Both the position numbers and the translations under genes were made by a program. Below, in pieces: positions 12,591 to 23,700 of a stretch of DNA of 64,000 bases. Each line of letters starts with the position of its first letter. Position 1 is the stretch's first letter. The DNA is from Planococcus citri (Eukaryota > Arthropoda > Insecta > Hemiptera > Pseudococcidae). The stretch lies in the NCBI RefSeq assembly GCF_950023065.1, contig NC_088677.1:14278001-14342000 (forward strand), read 5' to 3'. Under the pieces are notes generated by a model. The model had not been told where the DNA came from. It saw nothing but the letters and a program-made list of their open reading frames with translations, and ran no database searches.

Positions 12591-13394
12591 TAGTTATTTT
12601 TTTCAAAATTCCCATTTCACCCCCCACCCCCCTACGATACATTATTCCAAGTTTTCACCACGGCGCACCAAAGCAAAAATTTCTAATATAGTATATGATG
12701 TTTGGGGGCCAAAAATACATCCAAAAAACGTGTTTACAAAATTGTACCTCGCAATCTTGATTGTTAATAGGCATAAAAAAATGAAAAAAACGCCATTTTG
12801 AGGGGTAAATATGAGGGGAGGGGGTTGAAAATTTTTGTGTGAATACCTATCAAGGATATACATAACTTCCAGAAAAATTTTCAAAATCGGTTGAAATGGG
12901 GCTGAGAAAAGTGCTACTGAAATTTCAAAAAAGGGGGGTCCGCAAAAAGGGCAGGGGGTGTGGATCTGAAATTTTTTGCGCAGAGGTTTCTCTATGGTAC
13001 CCACCTTTCATGTTAAACGCTTTTGGGGACCATTTCACCCCTCTTAGGCGCCTATAGCCCTTATGTATTTTTTGGGGAACCCCCTTTTTTGAATGGTTGT
13101 GGTTCCACCCCCCTTGGGGGTAGAAAGAAAGTTGATGTATCACTAGATCGGAAATTTGACGTAGATTCTTATCCGACCACCTATTTCTCGCTAAAATGCA
13201 ATGCGGGGGAGAAAATTGCAAAAAACTGGTTTTGGGGGGCTTAGATCCACAATAGGGGAGAACGCACACCAGGGACGACCGGGGACTCATCGGATTCGTG
13301 TTCAGCACAAAAAAATGGACCAGTATACCAAAATTCAGCTTTCTCCCCCATTTTTCCCAATGACCCTTTTTTTTCATCTAATTTTCCTGGACTA

Positions 13395-15195
13395 GTAAAA
13401 TGTCTCTTCGTTTGTAAACCAAGTTAAGTTTATGCTAAAAAATTGCACTCTGGTGCTTTTTTAATTTTATTGCTTAGGCATCAATTTGAATTACTTACCT
13501 TAATATTCAAATTCATAGGTACAAGTTTTTTTTCCATTTACAGGGTATTGATTTTTTTTTCATGAAACAGCAAACAAATCAGTTCTTGAGCAGATTTTGA
13601 ATATTCTTTTCAATATAAGTTGCCGTCCTTAGGTATATCAAGCTCCAATCTAATGAATTGGCCAATAAATTTCGAAGCATAATTTCAGTTAAAGAGGTGC
13701 CCTGGACTTGAAAAAAACACTCGATCGAAGCGAAAATGAAATTCATTGAACAAATTTAAAAATCAAGTCAATAAAATCCGATTTGAGTATTTATTTTGTT
13801 CACGAAATTTTTTTCAGGACATCAGCAAGAATCTACGTTTGAAGTGAATTATTCGGGAATAATAATATTCAAACAAAAAATCCAGTTGATCAAATTCAAC
13901 AAAGAATGAAAAATTCAATTTAAAAACGTTACTTCCTTTGATAAATTTGATTGTACTTCAGATTAGAATATTCGAAAAATAGAAACAGAAAACAACAGTG
14001 CCATGAACTAATCAAGAAAAATGTACGCATTCAAAACTTGCAAAAGTGAAAATTTTCAATTCATATCAAATTCTAAAAAAAATCTGGCTCGACAAAAACA
14101 TTTGAACCTCTTTCAAAAATGTATGGATTAGACGTTTTCAGTTTGAATGTATTGTTTAGGCATTGAATTGAAATTACTTACCTACCTTTCTGTTTAAATT
14201 CATCGAAATATTTTTCTTTTGTATATTTTTTTCCTAGCAGGATGCCTTGACAAACGCGAAATCATGTTAGAAATAAGGCACTTTGATTTTATGCATTTTT
14301 GAAAAACTTTGCAATAAAAATAATTAGAAGGCAATGAGCAATTAGTGAATGAAATTGAAGTTCCCAATTCATACAAACTTCCCCAAAACCCTTGTTGCAT
14401 TCTACACCCTGGATACAAGTACAAGTGGAAAGTTTTCATCTTCACAATTTTGTTTCGATTCACTTTCAATTGTAAAATCTTCTATTTTTTACGTAACGTA
14501 AATTTTTATTGGAAAAATTTCAACGGTGGATTTTTTTTAGAGAAAACAAAAATCCTCAGAAATTTAAAAACGGTCTTCAAAAAGCATTGTTTTTGAGATA
14601 TTTTGATGGAAATGTGAGAAATTCAAATGAAGCAGAAAAAAAACGTAATTCAGCGTACGCTCACCTTCAGCATTTTTTTAACGATCTTTCTTAAGAGGTG
14701 ATGAAAAGAAAAGTGGAATGTTGACCATGAAAGAGAAATCATTCACCTCTATATTTTTACGTAGGTACCTCCATATTTTACTTGACCTTCAAATAATTTT
14801 TGTGTTTTGATTTTGTTTTTGAGATATTCAGAGCAAAATTTGGAAAGTTCAACTTGATTAAACAATTCTTTGTAAAACCTATTCCGAACTCTGGTTGTTC
14901 TGGTGAAAAAGTACGGAGTTCGTAACCGTCGACTAATGTAGATTTTATTGATTTTATGCAGAGGAATCCTCAAATCATGTCGATGTGTTATTGGGCTGAA
15001 GTGTGTAAATGCTTCTTTGTATTATACCTACTTGTCGATTACACGATATTTAACGACAAATTAATGAAGAATGACTGAAAAATAAAACCATGATAAAAGT
15101 ATGAAAACGAATAACTAAACGTTTGTGGGCATTTTACAGTACAAACAACACAAATGCAATGGTGAGTAAATTGATAACTTACTAAACCATTTTTT
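13395..15195 (+). repeat. Second copy of the 6-9.4 kb repeat block
   Basis: Continues the host repeat interrupted by the palindromic element: GTTTGTAAACCAAGTTAAG near 13411 matches GTTTGGAAACCAAGCTAAGC near 8144. Later parts match 6.17-7.4 kb and 7.6-9.4 kb. The end, ACAATGGTGAGTAAATTGAT-like near 15156, matches 9400. No gene supported. Confidence 0.7.
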
Positions 15196-17300
15196 GATAG
15201 ATATTTACTACTTACAGATTTTTAAAAAATGCCATGAAAATTGTTCAAAGTAACTTAAGCACGTATTAAAACGCGATTAAAGCTTGTTAGTAACGAACTT
15301 GGCCAATATTATTCTCCAGCCATTTAATTATTAAAAATATGAAAAAGATGCTACGGTTTTGAACCTGTAGAAACAGATTTTGGAAAAAATGTGTGCACCT
15401 AATGGGTCGAGTAGGTCACTAACAAGAATTAACTGCGCCTTGTACGTTCCAGAGTTGAATTGAACAGATTTCGAGGGGTTTTCTGAAAACTGGAGTTTCC
15501 AATGTATAATGCTGGAAGCTACAGAGGGACTTGAAACCTCGTCTTCAATCGACTAAGCATGTTGAAATTAGGATGAAAAGTACATTTTGACTTACCAACT
15601 TCATTAGGTAAAAAATTTTGTGGAAATTCCAAATTTCAAAACGAGGTCGAAGGCTCTAGAACTGAATATTATGGTTCAAAATTGCTTCCAATCGATTTGG
15701 AGAGTTGAAAGTTGAGTACATACATCAATGAAGAATCAAAAAATTCACTTCAGCTCCTGTAATTTAGACTGGTGATGTATTTGTGATGCTTTTTCTAGTT
15801 AGCTTTGTCTGGTCTAAAAATTATTTCTGTCGGGAGAGGTATCTTGGTAAGTATACCTTCCTTGCAAACAAATTAGCCGAGGTATAAATATTTTAAATTA
15901 CTTACTTACCTACACATATTAATATTTTGAATGTTTTCTCTATATCAATCTTCTTTCATGAGACAGCAAACAATACTTAAACCAGTTCTCGAGCATATTT
16001 ATATTCTGTACCTATATTCTTTTCAAAATAAGTTGTTGGAGAAGGGATGATGAAAAAGTAAACAATATGCTTTTCTATTCAATTTTTGTAGCCTCCTTTA
16101 TACCAAGCTGACGGCTTTGTTGAGTATCCACGTTCACCTATGTAATTGACCAAGATATTTTGAAGCTTAATTTCATTGAAACAGGTTTCTAGACTTGAAA
16201 AAAAGACTTTGGGCGAAGCGAAAATAACTTAAAATTTATTGAAATACATTCATAAATCAATGTCAATGAGATCCGCTTTATGTAGATAAGTATTTCTTGT
16301 TCACAAGGTCTTGTCAGAATAATCAACAAGAATTTACATTCGGAGTACATTTCAGTTCATGAAATCAACAAATAATGAAAAAATCAATTAAAAAAACTTA
16401 CTATCTCCGATTGTTTGATAATATTAGTTTTTATAGATTCGAACATATTAGGTTGGATTTTGAGTCGTTGTAGAACTGGTAAAATGTTAGCTAGTGCTGT
16501 GGAAAAAATTTGAACTTAAAAAAAAAATGAGGAAATAACTTTCTGTCAGCCTCAAATGTTGAAATGTTGAATGAATTATTCATTTTCCATTCTTTTAGAT
16601 AATTTCTCAAGCTTTAATTTGAGACATTGCGCAATTTTTTAAAATAATTTGTTCATGAGATTTTTGATGCCAAGGAGAGTGCTGTCTGAAAAAAAAACAC
16701 TTCATTTTTCGCAAGTTTTTATAATAAAAAATTTACTAGATATTATTTTTAGTCTTTTTTTTGTTGAATTTTTTACTGTCTCCTCACTCCCAAAAAAAGA
16801 TTTCTACTGCTTGGAAAAAATTTGGCAGGAGATTCCGATAGCGAAGATGAAGTTGCTGTTAACAATCGCCCCCCCCCCTCGATGGAGATGTAAATCAGCC
16901 TGAATTATCCGAAACCTCTAATCTGAAAACGTTGCTCAGTCAGAAATTCGTACAGATTTGAAGACTACTTGCTAATTCAGACCACAGCAACGGACCTCTT
17001 ATTTTTTCAAATGAAAATACAAATGAAATTGAAGTCAAGGAAGGCGACTTCTTAATAGCTTCGTTGTGATCTATAATTTTGGAACTAAAAAAGAAACGAC
17101 TACAAAAATTTGGTTAGTTAAGGGTTGGAAAAAAATGTTGGACGCCAAAAAAATAATCAAATCAAGGTCGATATGCTGCGGAAAGCTCCAAAAATCGAAG
17201 ATGACTTTATCAGTTTCAAATACTTAATCATTTCACTCCTATATTTACTTACTCAATTACTCATATTATCTCGAATGATTTAATTTTTTCGTTTGTTATT
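15196..17300. other. Intergenic DNA with a foldback-arm relative; no gene
   Basis: About 15410-15830 resembles one arm of the foldback element at 41789-42750, for example GGAGTTTCC, CTCTAGAACTG, CCAATCGATTTGGAGAG and the end-like GATGCTTTTTCTAGTTAGC. A poly-C tract lies near 16869. The remaining sequence has no protein-like frame. Confidence 0.45.
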
Positions 17301-18240
17301 TTTCCGATAAAACTGCGTTTCCCTTATTAATCAAATTCGAGTTAGATGTATTTCGTGATAGTCATTTCGGTCGGAAATTTATATACCTATAACGCGACGA
17401 TGATTGGCGCGTAAATAATATAATTTCAAATAGGTAGCGATATCTAATATCGCAATCGATACATTACTCTATACCTGAGTTAGCGTGTAAACAAACGCAC
17501 GCGATTGTAATTAATTAATAGCGTAAATATATAGTCGATAATCTAATTCGAACTCGGGCTATATAATTTAGAATTTTTTTTCTCTCGAAAAAAAAACAAC
17601 AACAAAATGTTCCTGAAAACAATACGTACCGCGGTGATAGCATTTATAGAAGAGCATTTTGGAGCGTCGACGAGGACGATGCCGAGAGACGAAAAGAGAG
17701 TAGGTAGTCTACGTTGCGCCGCGTTAGATTATGACGTCATAATGATGGATGATTTAGGCCGTCGTTCTGATAATGGTTATTAATTACCAAGAGAATGGTG
17801 AAAATAACGCGTTCGTAATATCCCTAATTATTAATGAACGAATTCACGTCCAAGATCAATATAATGAGAGTAGACGAGTGTGAGGAAGAGAGACAGGACA
17901 GAGAGAGAGAGTTATGGAACGTTTGCAGGTTCCATATCCACATCCACACATCCGCGTAGCATCGTGTATCAGGGTATGGCGTTTAGCCTTTATCAAAAGT
18001 AGTGTCCGGGATGTGTATAAACGTGTGTGTAATATGTTTATGACTGATTTTAATTAAATGTCGAGGTTGCTGCTGTAGATGATGTAAAAAAAGGCCCACA
18101 CACAGATGTGCGTCGTATACTCGATTAAGATTGGTCGATTTGATTGAATTCGAGGTGACGTATGAGAGGTGGATATGGTGATTGGTGAACTCACTCGTAA
18201 ATACCTACGTAGAAAAGACACCAATTGTAAGCATTCTTAA
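17301..18240. promoter_or_regulatory. Unique CpG-containing region, possible regulatory DNA
   Basis: Unlike its surroundings, this stretch has many CpG dinucleotides, little homopolymer A/T and no copies elsewhere in the window. It includes a perfect CRE-type palindrome TGACGTCA within 17732-17739, a GATATCTAATATCGC-type near-palindrome at about 17440, and GA-rich runs near 17885-17910. This looks like promoter or conserved non-coding DNA of a gene whose exons are not recognised here. No direct evidence of transcription. Confidence 0.3.
17607..17783 (+). CDS. Small open reading frame, 58 codons, unknown
   Basis: The ATG at 17607 sits in an AACAACAAAATG context, good for insect translation initiation. 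The frame runs 58 codons to TAA at 17781. The peptide starts MFLKTIRTAVIAFIEEHFGA and continues with basic and then acidic residues; no domain is recognised. Composition is less AT-biased than neighbouring non-coding frames. It could be a short first coding exon (an AG|GT pair occurs at about 17701-17704), an upstream ORF, or chance. Confidence 0.22.
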   Translation: MFLKTIRTAVIAFIEEHFGASTRTMPRDEKRVGSLRCAALDYDVIMMDDLGRRSDNGY

Positions 18241-18845
18241 CTTAAACTTAAATAAAGTAGATAAGTACCTATAATACATTCTTACGACAAAAGAAAGCAA
18301 TTCACCTTGCTATCGAAATTCTACACAATATGAGCGCATAGAATAATTTTGTGGGTACGATGTTGCTATCGAATTTTTAAAAAGAGTGCCGCAAGCCTGA
18401 TTTCTCCTCTGGGGAGGATTCTTCTCATCTCTGAATAGAAACAAGGAGGTGTTGAAAAGACAAAATATCCAAATGGTACATCTTGAGTGAGGTGCACATA
18501 GCACAATTACAAAGCTATTTTTACAAACAAGTCGAGTTTTTTGAAGTTTGAGTGTAATTCTGAGTCTGCACATCCAGAAGAGTAATTTTTGGACGATTTT
18601 TCGAAACTTTAGGCTGAAAGAATACCATTTTGGATGCTCAAACTCGAAATTTTTGTGTTATCATCACACAAGTAGGTACCTATATGCACGCATCTAGACC
18701 TATATGCGATTGAAATCATACCATTTTACTTTTATCAGGTTGATGATATTCTTTGATGATTGAACTACGAGAAGATACGCGTCTTTCTTAGCCAACCCCT
18801 CCATTTTTGTCTTCATAATATTTACCTACACTTTCAACAATACAC
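18241..18845. other. Intergenic, no gene seen
   Basis: No recognisable coding or repeat structure apart from TAGGTACCTA strings near 18672. Confidence 0.4.
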
Positions 18846-20450
18846 GCTAACTCTAAACACCATCACGAACGAATTGAATAATTTATTCGCAAACAAATTA
18901 ATTTGTATAAGTGACTCGTTCGCGAACAAATCGAATTCATTTAATAAATTTCTGATTAATCATTCACGAACGAATTGAATAATTTTTAGTGAATCATTCG
19001 CGAACGAGAAGATTCATTTAATTAATTGTTTGGTGAATCATTCGCAAACGAATTGGGTAATTATTGGTGAATCATTCGCAAACGAATTGATCAATTGTTG
19101 GCGAATCATTTGCGAACGAATTGACTAATTGTTGGTGAATCATTCACGAACAAATTGAATAATTCATTCGCCAACAAATTGATTCGTATGAGTGACTCAT
19201 TCGTGAACGAATCGATTCGTCTAATAAATTTCTAATGAATCATTCAAGGGACGAATTGAATACTTTTTCGTGAATCATTCGTGAACGAATTGTATAATTT
19301 TTAGTGAATCATTCGCGAATGAATTGATTTGTATGAGTGACTAGTTCGCGAACGAAACGATTCATTCAATTAATTTTTTGGTAAATCATTCACAAACGAA
19401 TTGAATAATTTTTAGTGAATCATTCGCTAACGAATTGGGTTATTTTTTGTGAATCTTTCGCGAACGAATTGAATAATTGTTGGTGAATTATTCGGAAACG
19501 AATTGAATAATTTTTGGTGAATCATTCGCGAACGAAATTGGGTAATTTTTGGCGAATTTTTCGCGAACGAATTAATTGTTGGTGAATCATTCACGAACGA
19601 ATTGAATAATTTTCAGCGAATCATTCGCGAACGAATTGATTAGTTTTTAGTGAATCATTCGCGAACGAAAAGATTCATTTAATCAATTTTTTGGTAAATC
19701 ATTCACGAACAAATTGGGTATGGGTACCTTTTGGTGAATCGTTCGCGAACGAATTGATTAGCTGTTGGCGAATCATTTGCGAATTTATTGACTAATTGTT
19801 GGGGAATCATTCACGAACGAATTGAATAATTTATTCGCAAACAAATTGATTTCGTAGAAGTGACTCGTTCGCGAACGAATCGATTCATTTGATAAGTGTA
19901 TGATGAATCATTATTCTTGAATGAATTGATTAATTTTTTGGTGAATCATTCGTGAACGAATTGAATAATTTTTAGTGAATCATTCGCGAACGAATTGATT
20001 TGTATGAGTGACTTTTTCGCAAACAAAACGATTCATTTAATTAATTTTTTGGTGAATCATTCGCGAACGAATTGGGTAGTTGTTGGTGAATCATTCGTGA
20101 ACGAATTGGGTTAATTTTGGTAAATCATTCGCGACCGAATTGATTAATTGTTCGTGAATCATTCGCAAATAAATTGATTCTTATAAGTGACTCGTTCGCG
20201 AACGAATCGATTCATTCAATAAATTTATGATGAATCATTCACGAACGGATTAAATAATTTTCAACGAATCATTCGCGAACGAAACGATTTATTTATTTAA
20301 TTTTTTGGTAAATCATTCGCGAACGAATTGGGTAATTTTTGGTGAATCATTCGCGAAGGAATCGATTCATTTAATTAATTTTTAGTGTATAATTCCCGAA
20401 CAAATTGAATAATTTTCGGTGAATTTTTCGTGAACGAATTGATTTATAAA
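18846..20450 (+). repeat. Minisatellite, ~34-37 bp unit with TTCGCGAACGAAT core
   Basis: Dozens of imperfect tandem copies of GTGAATCATTCGCGAACGAA followed by TTGAATAATTTTTG-like linker. The core ATTCGCGAAC is palindromic around TTCGCGAA. Some units have a GATTCATTTAATTAATTTTT linker and a higher-order variant reads GAGTGACTCGTTCGCGAACG, at about 18910, 19190, 19330, 19860, 20005 and 20190. Variation is mainly C/T changes within CG, compatible with CpG decay. Non-coding satellite. Confidence 0.9.
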
Positions 20451-20582
20451 TCAATAATCAATGAATTAATCAATTTGTTGAGTGTTGACGAACGATGATG
20501 CGCTATAAGTGAATCTATATTCGTAAGCGAATGGTTTCTTCCAAAAATTATTGAATTCGTTCATGAATGATTCTTTTAAATG

Positions 20583-20690
20583 AATTCTCTCGGCAGTTTG
20601 TACATTTGACTCCACCAGGATACTTTGGACATGCCTTGGCAATGTGACCTGCAACAAATTGCATCGAAAACGAACCACATGGGCGGTTTT
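20583..20690 (-). pseudogene. Zinc-knuckle (CCHC) remnant, gag/ORF1-like
   Basis: On the minus strand one frame reads GHIAKACPKYPGGVKCTNC, the second half of one CCHC knuckle plus the start of another. The expected CxxC half lies in the adjacent frame (FRCNLL), so a frameshift separates them. This spacing is typical of ORF1/gag proteins of non-LTR retrotransposons, and also of cellular CCHC proteins. No reverse transcriptase is seen next to it. Broken fragment. Confidence 0.4.
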
Positions 20691-21363
20691 CCAGCTGCGA
20701 CAAATGCGGTTGAATTAATAGTTTAGGACTGCCTATGTACTTACATACGCGTAGAAGGCTTTTCTTCGAAACTAATTGGAGTTGATTCTTGTATCAACAG
20801 CTCACAGCTAGGCTTCATTCAAAATCACTTTAGTGATCATTTAATCGGAATTAAGCGAAGCATTTAACGACGTACGAGCCGCAGCTTGGTTCGGAACACC
20901 ATTCAAAATCCATGCCAGGTGAGCTCTCCAGGTAAAATCACACTTCCGGACGGGAGACTAGAATGATTCAAATCAGTCATAATGGAACTGATATCTTCGA
21001 TATATTTCTTCTGTTATTAAACGATTCGTTCGTAATACCTCAAGGGGTGAATTGGCACAAGAATTCTTTCAAAATTCATTTTCTCAGGAACGTTTGAACC
21101 GCATTTTGGCCAAATTATGTACGTTTTTTAAACCAATAAAAAAAGACAGTTACCTACTCATCCACACAAAGCAATGAGCAAATTAAATATTCGTAGAACA
21201 GTCTCATATTCTTGGATTTTTTCAGGCAAATCTCAAATCCCCTAATTGGCGACCTGTCACTCACAGTCATTTTTTTGGGGCGACCATGACAATTTCAAAT
21301 CGCTTAAAATCAGTTAACACTGTTACTTACTTATCAAAAATTTGAGTAAGTAAAAACTTGTTC
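20691..21363. other. Intergenic, no gene seen
   Basis: No coding signal; likely 3' flank of the small minus-strand gene that ends at 21364. No clear AATAAA on the minus strand just past its stop. Confidence 0.4.
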
Positions 21364-21997
21364 TCAGGATCCGTTTTGTCCTGTAGCTTGATACTGCTGT
21401 AATTTCTTCTTCATCAACTCTTCATTCTCTGAACTTGGAACGTAAATTTTTTCCAGTAATGCTTGTTTTCTTTTCATCCGATCAGTTTCGGACTCACTGT
21501 TCTCATTTTCCTCATTTGAGCTCGATCGAGTGTGTATCTGATTGCCAAAAAATGACATCTGCAAAACACAGCTCAGAATGAAAACAATCTCCTTAAAAAC
21601 CTAGGTAGGTAGGTAGGTAGGTACCAAAAGTGAAATGTTTCAGGGAAATCGTTTCAAGTTTTCTGGGATTTTTTTTTTCAAAATTCACTTTAAATTGAAA
21701 TATTACGATGAAATCATCAAAATTGGGGTCTGTGGGAGACTCCATTCGATTCTTGAAGAGCTCAGGTTTCGACCATCAAGTACATATATAGCTACAGGTG
21801 TCAGTAGGTACCTCATATCTCAGCGTACCTACCAGCCTACCGATATGATGAAATTCTCATGCTGATTGTCATATATTTTTACTCCTACAAATACAACTTT
21901 TTTTTGCACCTAAAATATTATTTTTATTATTATTCTAGAGTGTTCTACTCGACTGATATTCCACCTGTCTGGAATCGTATCGATACGTTTCACTCAT
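21364..21997 (-). CDS. Possible two-exon gene for a small acidic protein
   Basis: The stronger exon is 21364-21558. After a TTTTGCAG acceptor it encodes about 64 residues: MSFFGNQIHTRSSSNEENE at the start, then an acidic/serine stretch, then a KR/E-rich helical segment (MKRKQALLEKIYVPSSENE) and a glutamine-rich end before TGA. Amino-acid composition is protein-like, unlike nearby frames. A candidate first exon at 21965-21997 starts ATG, encodes 11 residues (MSETYRYDSRQ) and ends CAG|GTGGAA, a weak donor; it joins in phase 0, giving 75 residues. Alternatively translation starts at the ATG right after the acceptor. Family not recognised. It lies head-to-head with the Ig-domain gene. Confidence 0.4.
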
Positions 21998-22353
21998 AAT
22001 AGACTGTCCCAGTTTAGTTCGAGGGAGAAGAGGTTCTTTGTCATTCGATACGATCAAATTGAGATGTGATCCGTTACGCCACTATAACCGTGAAAGCATA
22101 GACAGAGGTCATTACCAATGAAAACAATTAGGAAAAAAACACCACGAAAATGAACAAGTCACACCGGACCGTAACTATTTTAATATTGTTTGTCGAAACA
22201 GCAAAAAATTGACTGGTTTTTTTGCTCCAAACGATTTCTCGACGCACCATCGTCGTCAGCTTCGCAGTGATGTGCCATTTACAGTACTGGTGTTGGTCTT
22301 CACCCATAGTCTATCGTTCGTTTCTCGGAGTGAATTTTTAATTTGTGGATGAT

Positions 22354-23048
22354 ATGAGAATGAAATTGATCGTTTGGTGTTTAGAAATTTCAATTATTAC
22401 TTCTATAGTTGTGTCACAAATTGCCAACCCTGGTTGGCAACAGTATTATCCAGTTAGTCATTCGTAAGTGATTTATTAATTTATATTTTTATGGAGGAGA
22501 GCTGTGTGAGAATCTTATCACTCGTTTGAAAAATCAGTTCGTGAAAACAAATCCGAATTTTAAAATGTGTATTTTTCCCTCAAGATGGGCACCTGCAATA
22601 CAACCAGGATTTCAAAACCATTTTCGTAGAGTGCGTATGGGACAAGGCAAATATCGTATGTTACCCACCGGAAACGCCGAAGTAACTTGCGAATTTCCTG
22701 ACAGCATGTTGATGATATCAGTACGTAATTTACCTATCATAGGTTTTTTAAAATTAAATCAATGATCAAGTAAGGTATGATATATTTTTGCAGAATATTA
22801 TTTGGGAACGGGCTGACATGGGTACCAGAGATTTGAGCACTCTGTATCGCAGACACGGTATAAGTCATCAATACGATATCCACATTAAACCTCATGGCAG
22901 TACTTTGCATTTATTCGATGTTAATCCCTTGGATCGGGGCTTGTATAGGTGTTTAGCTACTGCTTTGGATACTGGAACGAATCAAGTCGTCACCATGTTT
23001 CAGGATACGGAATTTTATCCTGATTTTGGAGGTTATCATCAAATTTAA
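22354..23048 (+). CDS. Secreted single Ig-domain protein, 3 exons, 166 aa
   Basis: Exons are 22354-22463, 22585-22720 and 22794-23048. Donors are TTC|GTAAGT and TCA|GTACGT; acceptors follow TTTTTCCCTCAAG and TTTTTGCAG. Phases close to 166 codons plus TAA. Residues 1-20 form a hydrophobic signal peptide (MRMKLIVWCLEISIITSIVV). The body has Ig hallmarks: a B-strand cysteine in AEVTCEF, a C-strand tryptophan in NIIWERAD and the F-strand DRGLYRCLA pattern (D-x-G-x-Y-x-C). About 30 residues follow, ending YHQI, with no membrane segment or GPI-like tail, so secretion is likely. It could be a ligand, adhesion or immune protein; the family is not identified. Confidence 0.8.
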
Positions 23049-23101
23049 TTATGACGAAAAAATAAGGTGTTTTAATTTATTTTTAATATGTTACGACCTC
23101 G

Positions 23102-23104
<3 letters not shown>

Positions 23105-23134
<30 letters not shown>
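23105..23134 (+). repeat. Poly(A) run of 30 bp
   Basis: An uninterrupted run of 30 A, 57 bp past the stop of the Ig-domain gene. It could be a retro-inserted tail or a simple repeat. Confidence 0.9.
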
Positions 23135-23137
<3 letters not shown>

Positions 23138-23700
23138 TCCAAAGTTGGAATTACAGTATAAGTGAGCAAGCTAGTATAGATAGGTATAGTTGAAATATGA
23201 TTTTATTTTTAATACATTATATCTGCGATTTTTTTTACACGTGATGTGATCTAATCTGTATTGATTAAAAAATCCAACAATTTTTTCGTTTTTATTTTTC
23301 ATTACTTTTGACAATTAATTTTAATTTGTACAAATTACTGTAAGTCTGTTGATTTTTTATAATTTATGGTACTGAAGTTTATTTTACACCATCCTTCAAT
23401 TTCCCCAGTAAGTAGGTATAGTCTACGGTTCAACTAACGAAAGATGATATTATTCTAGAAATTGAATTTGGCTAACCTTTTTGCGGGCCAAAAATTCAGT
23501 TGTTTTTCTATGGGTCCAAGAAGTCAGAAAAACCCTTATTTGGGGAAAAAATTAATATCCATAGCATAAAAGGAGCTTCTCCCACGTCTATTGAGCCAAA
23601 ATTCGCGAAAAATGGCTCGCACAATAGAACACAGTTCAATTTTGAAGTTTCGCTAACCCCCCCCCCCTTTCGAGTAAAAAAGAACTGTCACAGAATTAAG
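23135..23700. other. Intergenic, no gene seen
   Basis: A/T-rich DNA with a poly-C tract near 23657. Frames here lack protein-like content. Confidence 0.4.

Larger units (their letters stand above)
9992..13394. mobile_element. Giant palindromic foldback element, 3.4 kb
   Basis: Left arm 9992-11523 and right arm 11852-13394 are inverted copies so alike that the same reading frames of 73, 81, 107 and 120 codons appear on opposite strands in both. A 328-bp spacer separates them. Ends read TAGTCCAGGAAAAAT at left and, reverse-complemented, TAGTCCAGGAAAATTAG at right; only about 30 bp just inside the termini differ. GTA flanks both sides (9989-9991 and 13395-13397), suggesting a 3-bp target duplication. 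The flanking repeat has a paralogous uninterrupted copy at 8130-8132 reading GTA once. Each arm has a ~141-bp tandem subrepeat. No transposase is recognisable. A Tc1/mariner-type reading (TA target, termini starting GTCC) fits the empty site less well. Confidence 0.8.

Noticed and set aside
21601..21624. TAGG tandem repeat as a possible telomeric (TTAGG)n tract
   Set aside because: The unit is TAGG (4 bp), only a few copies long, and internal.
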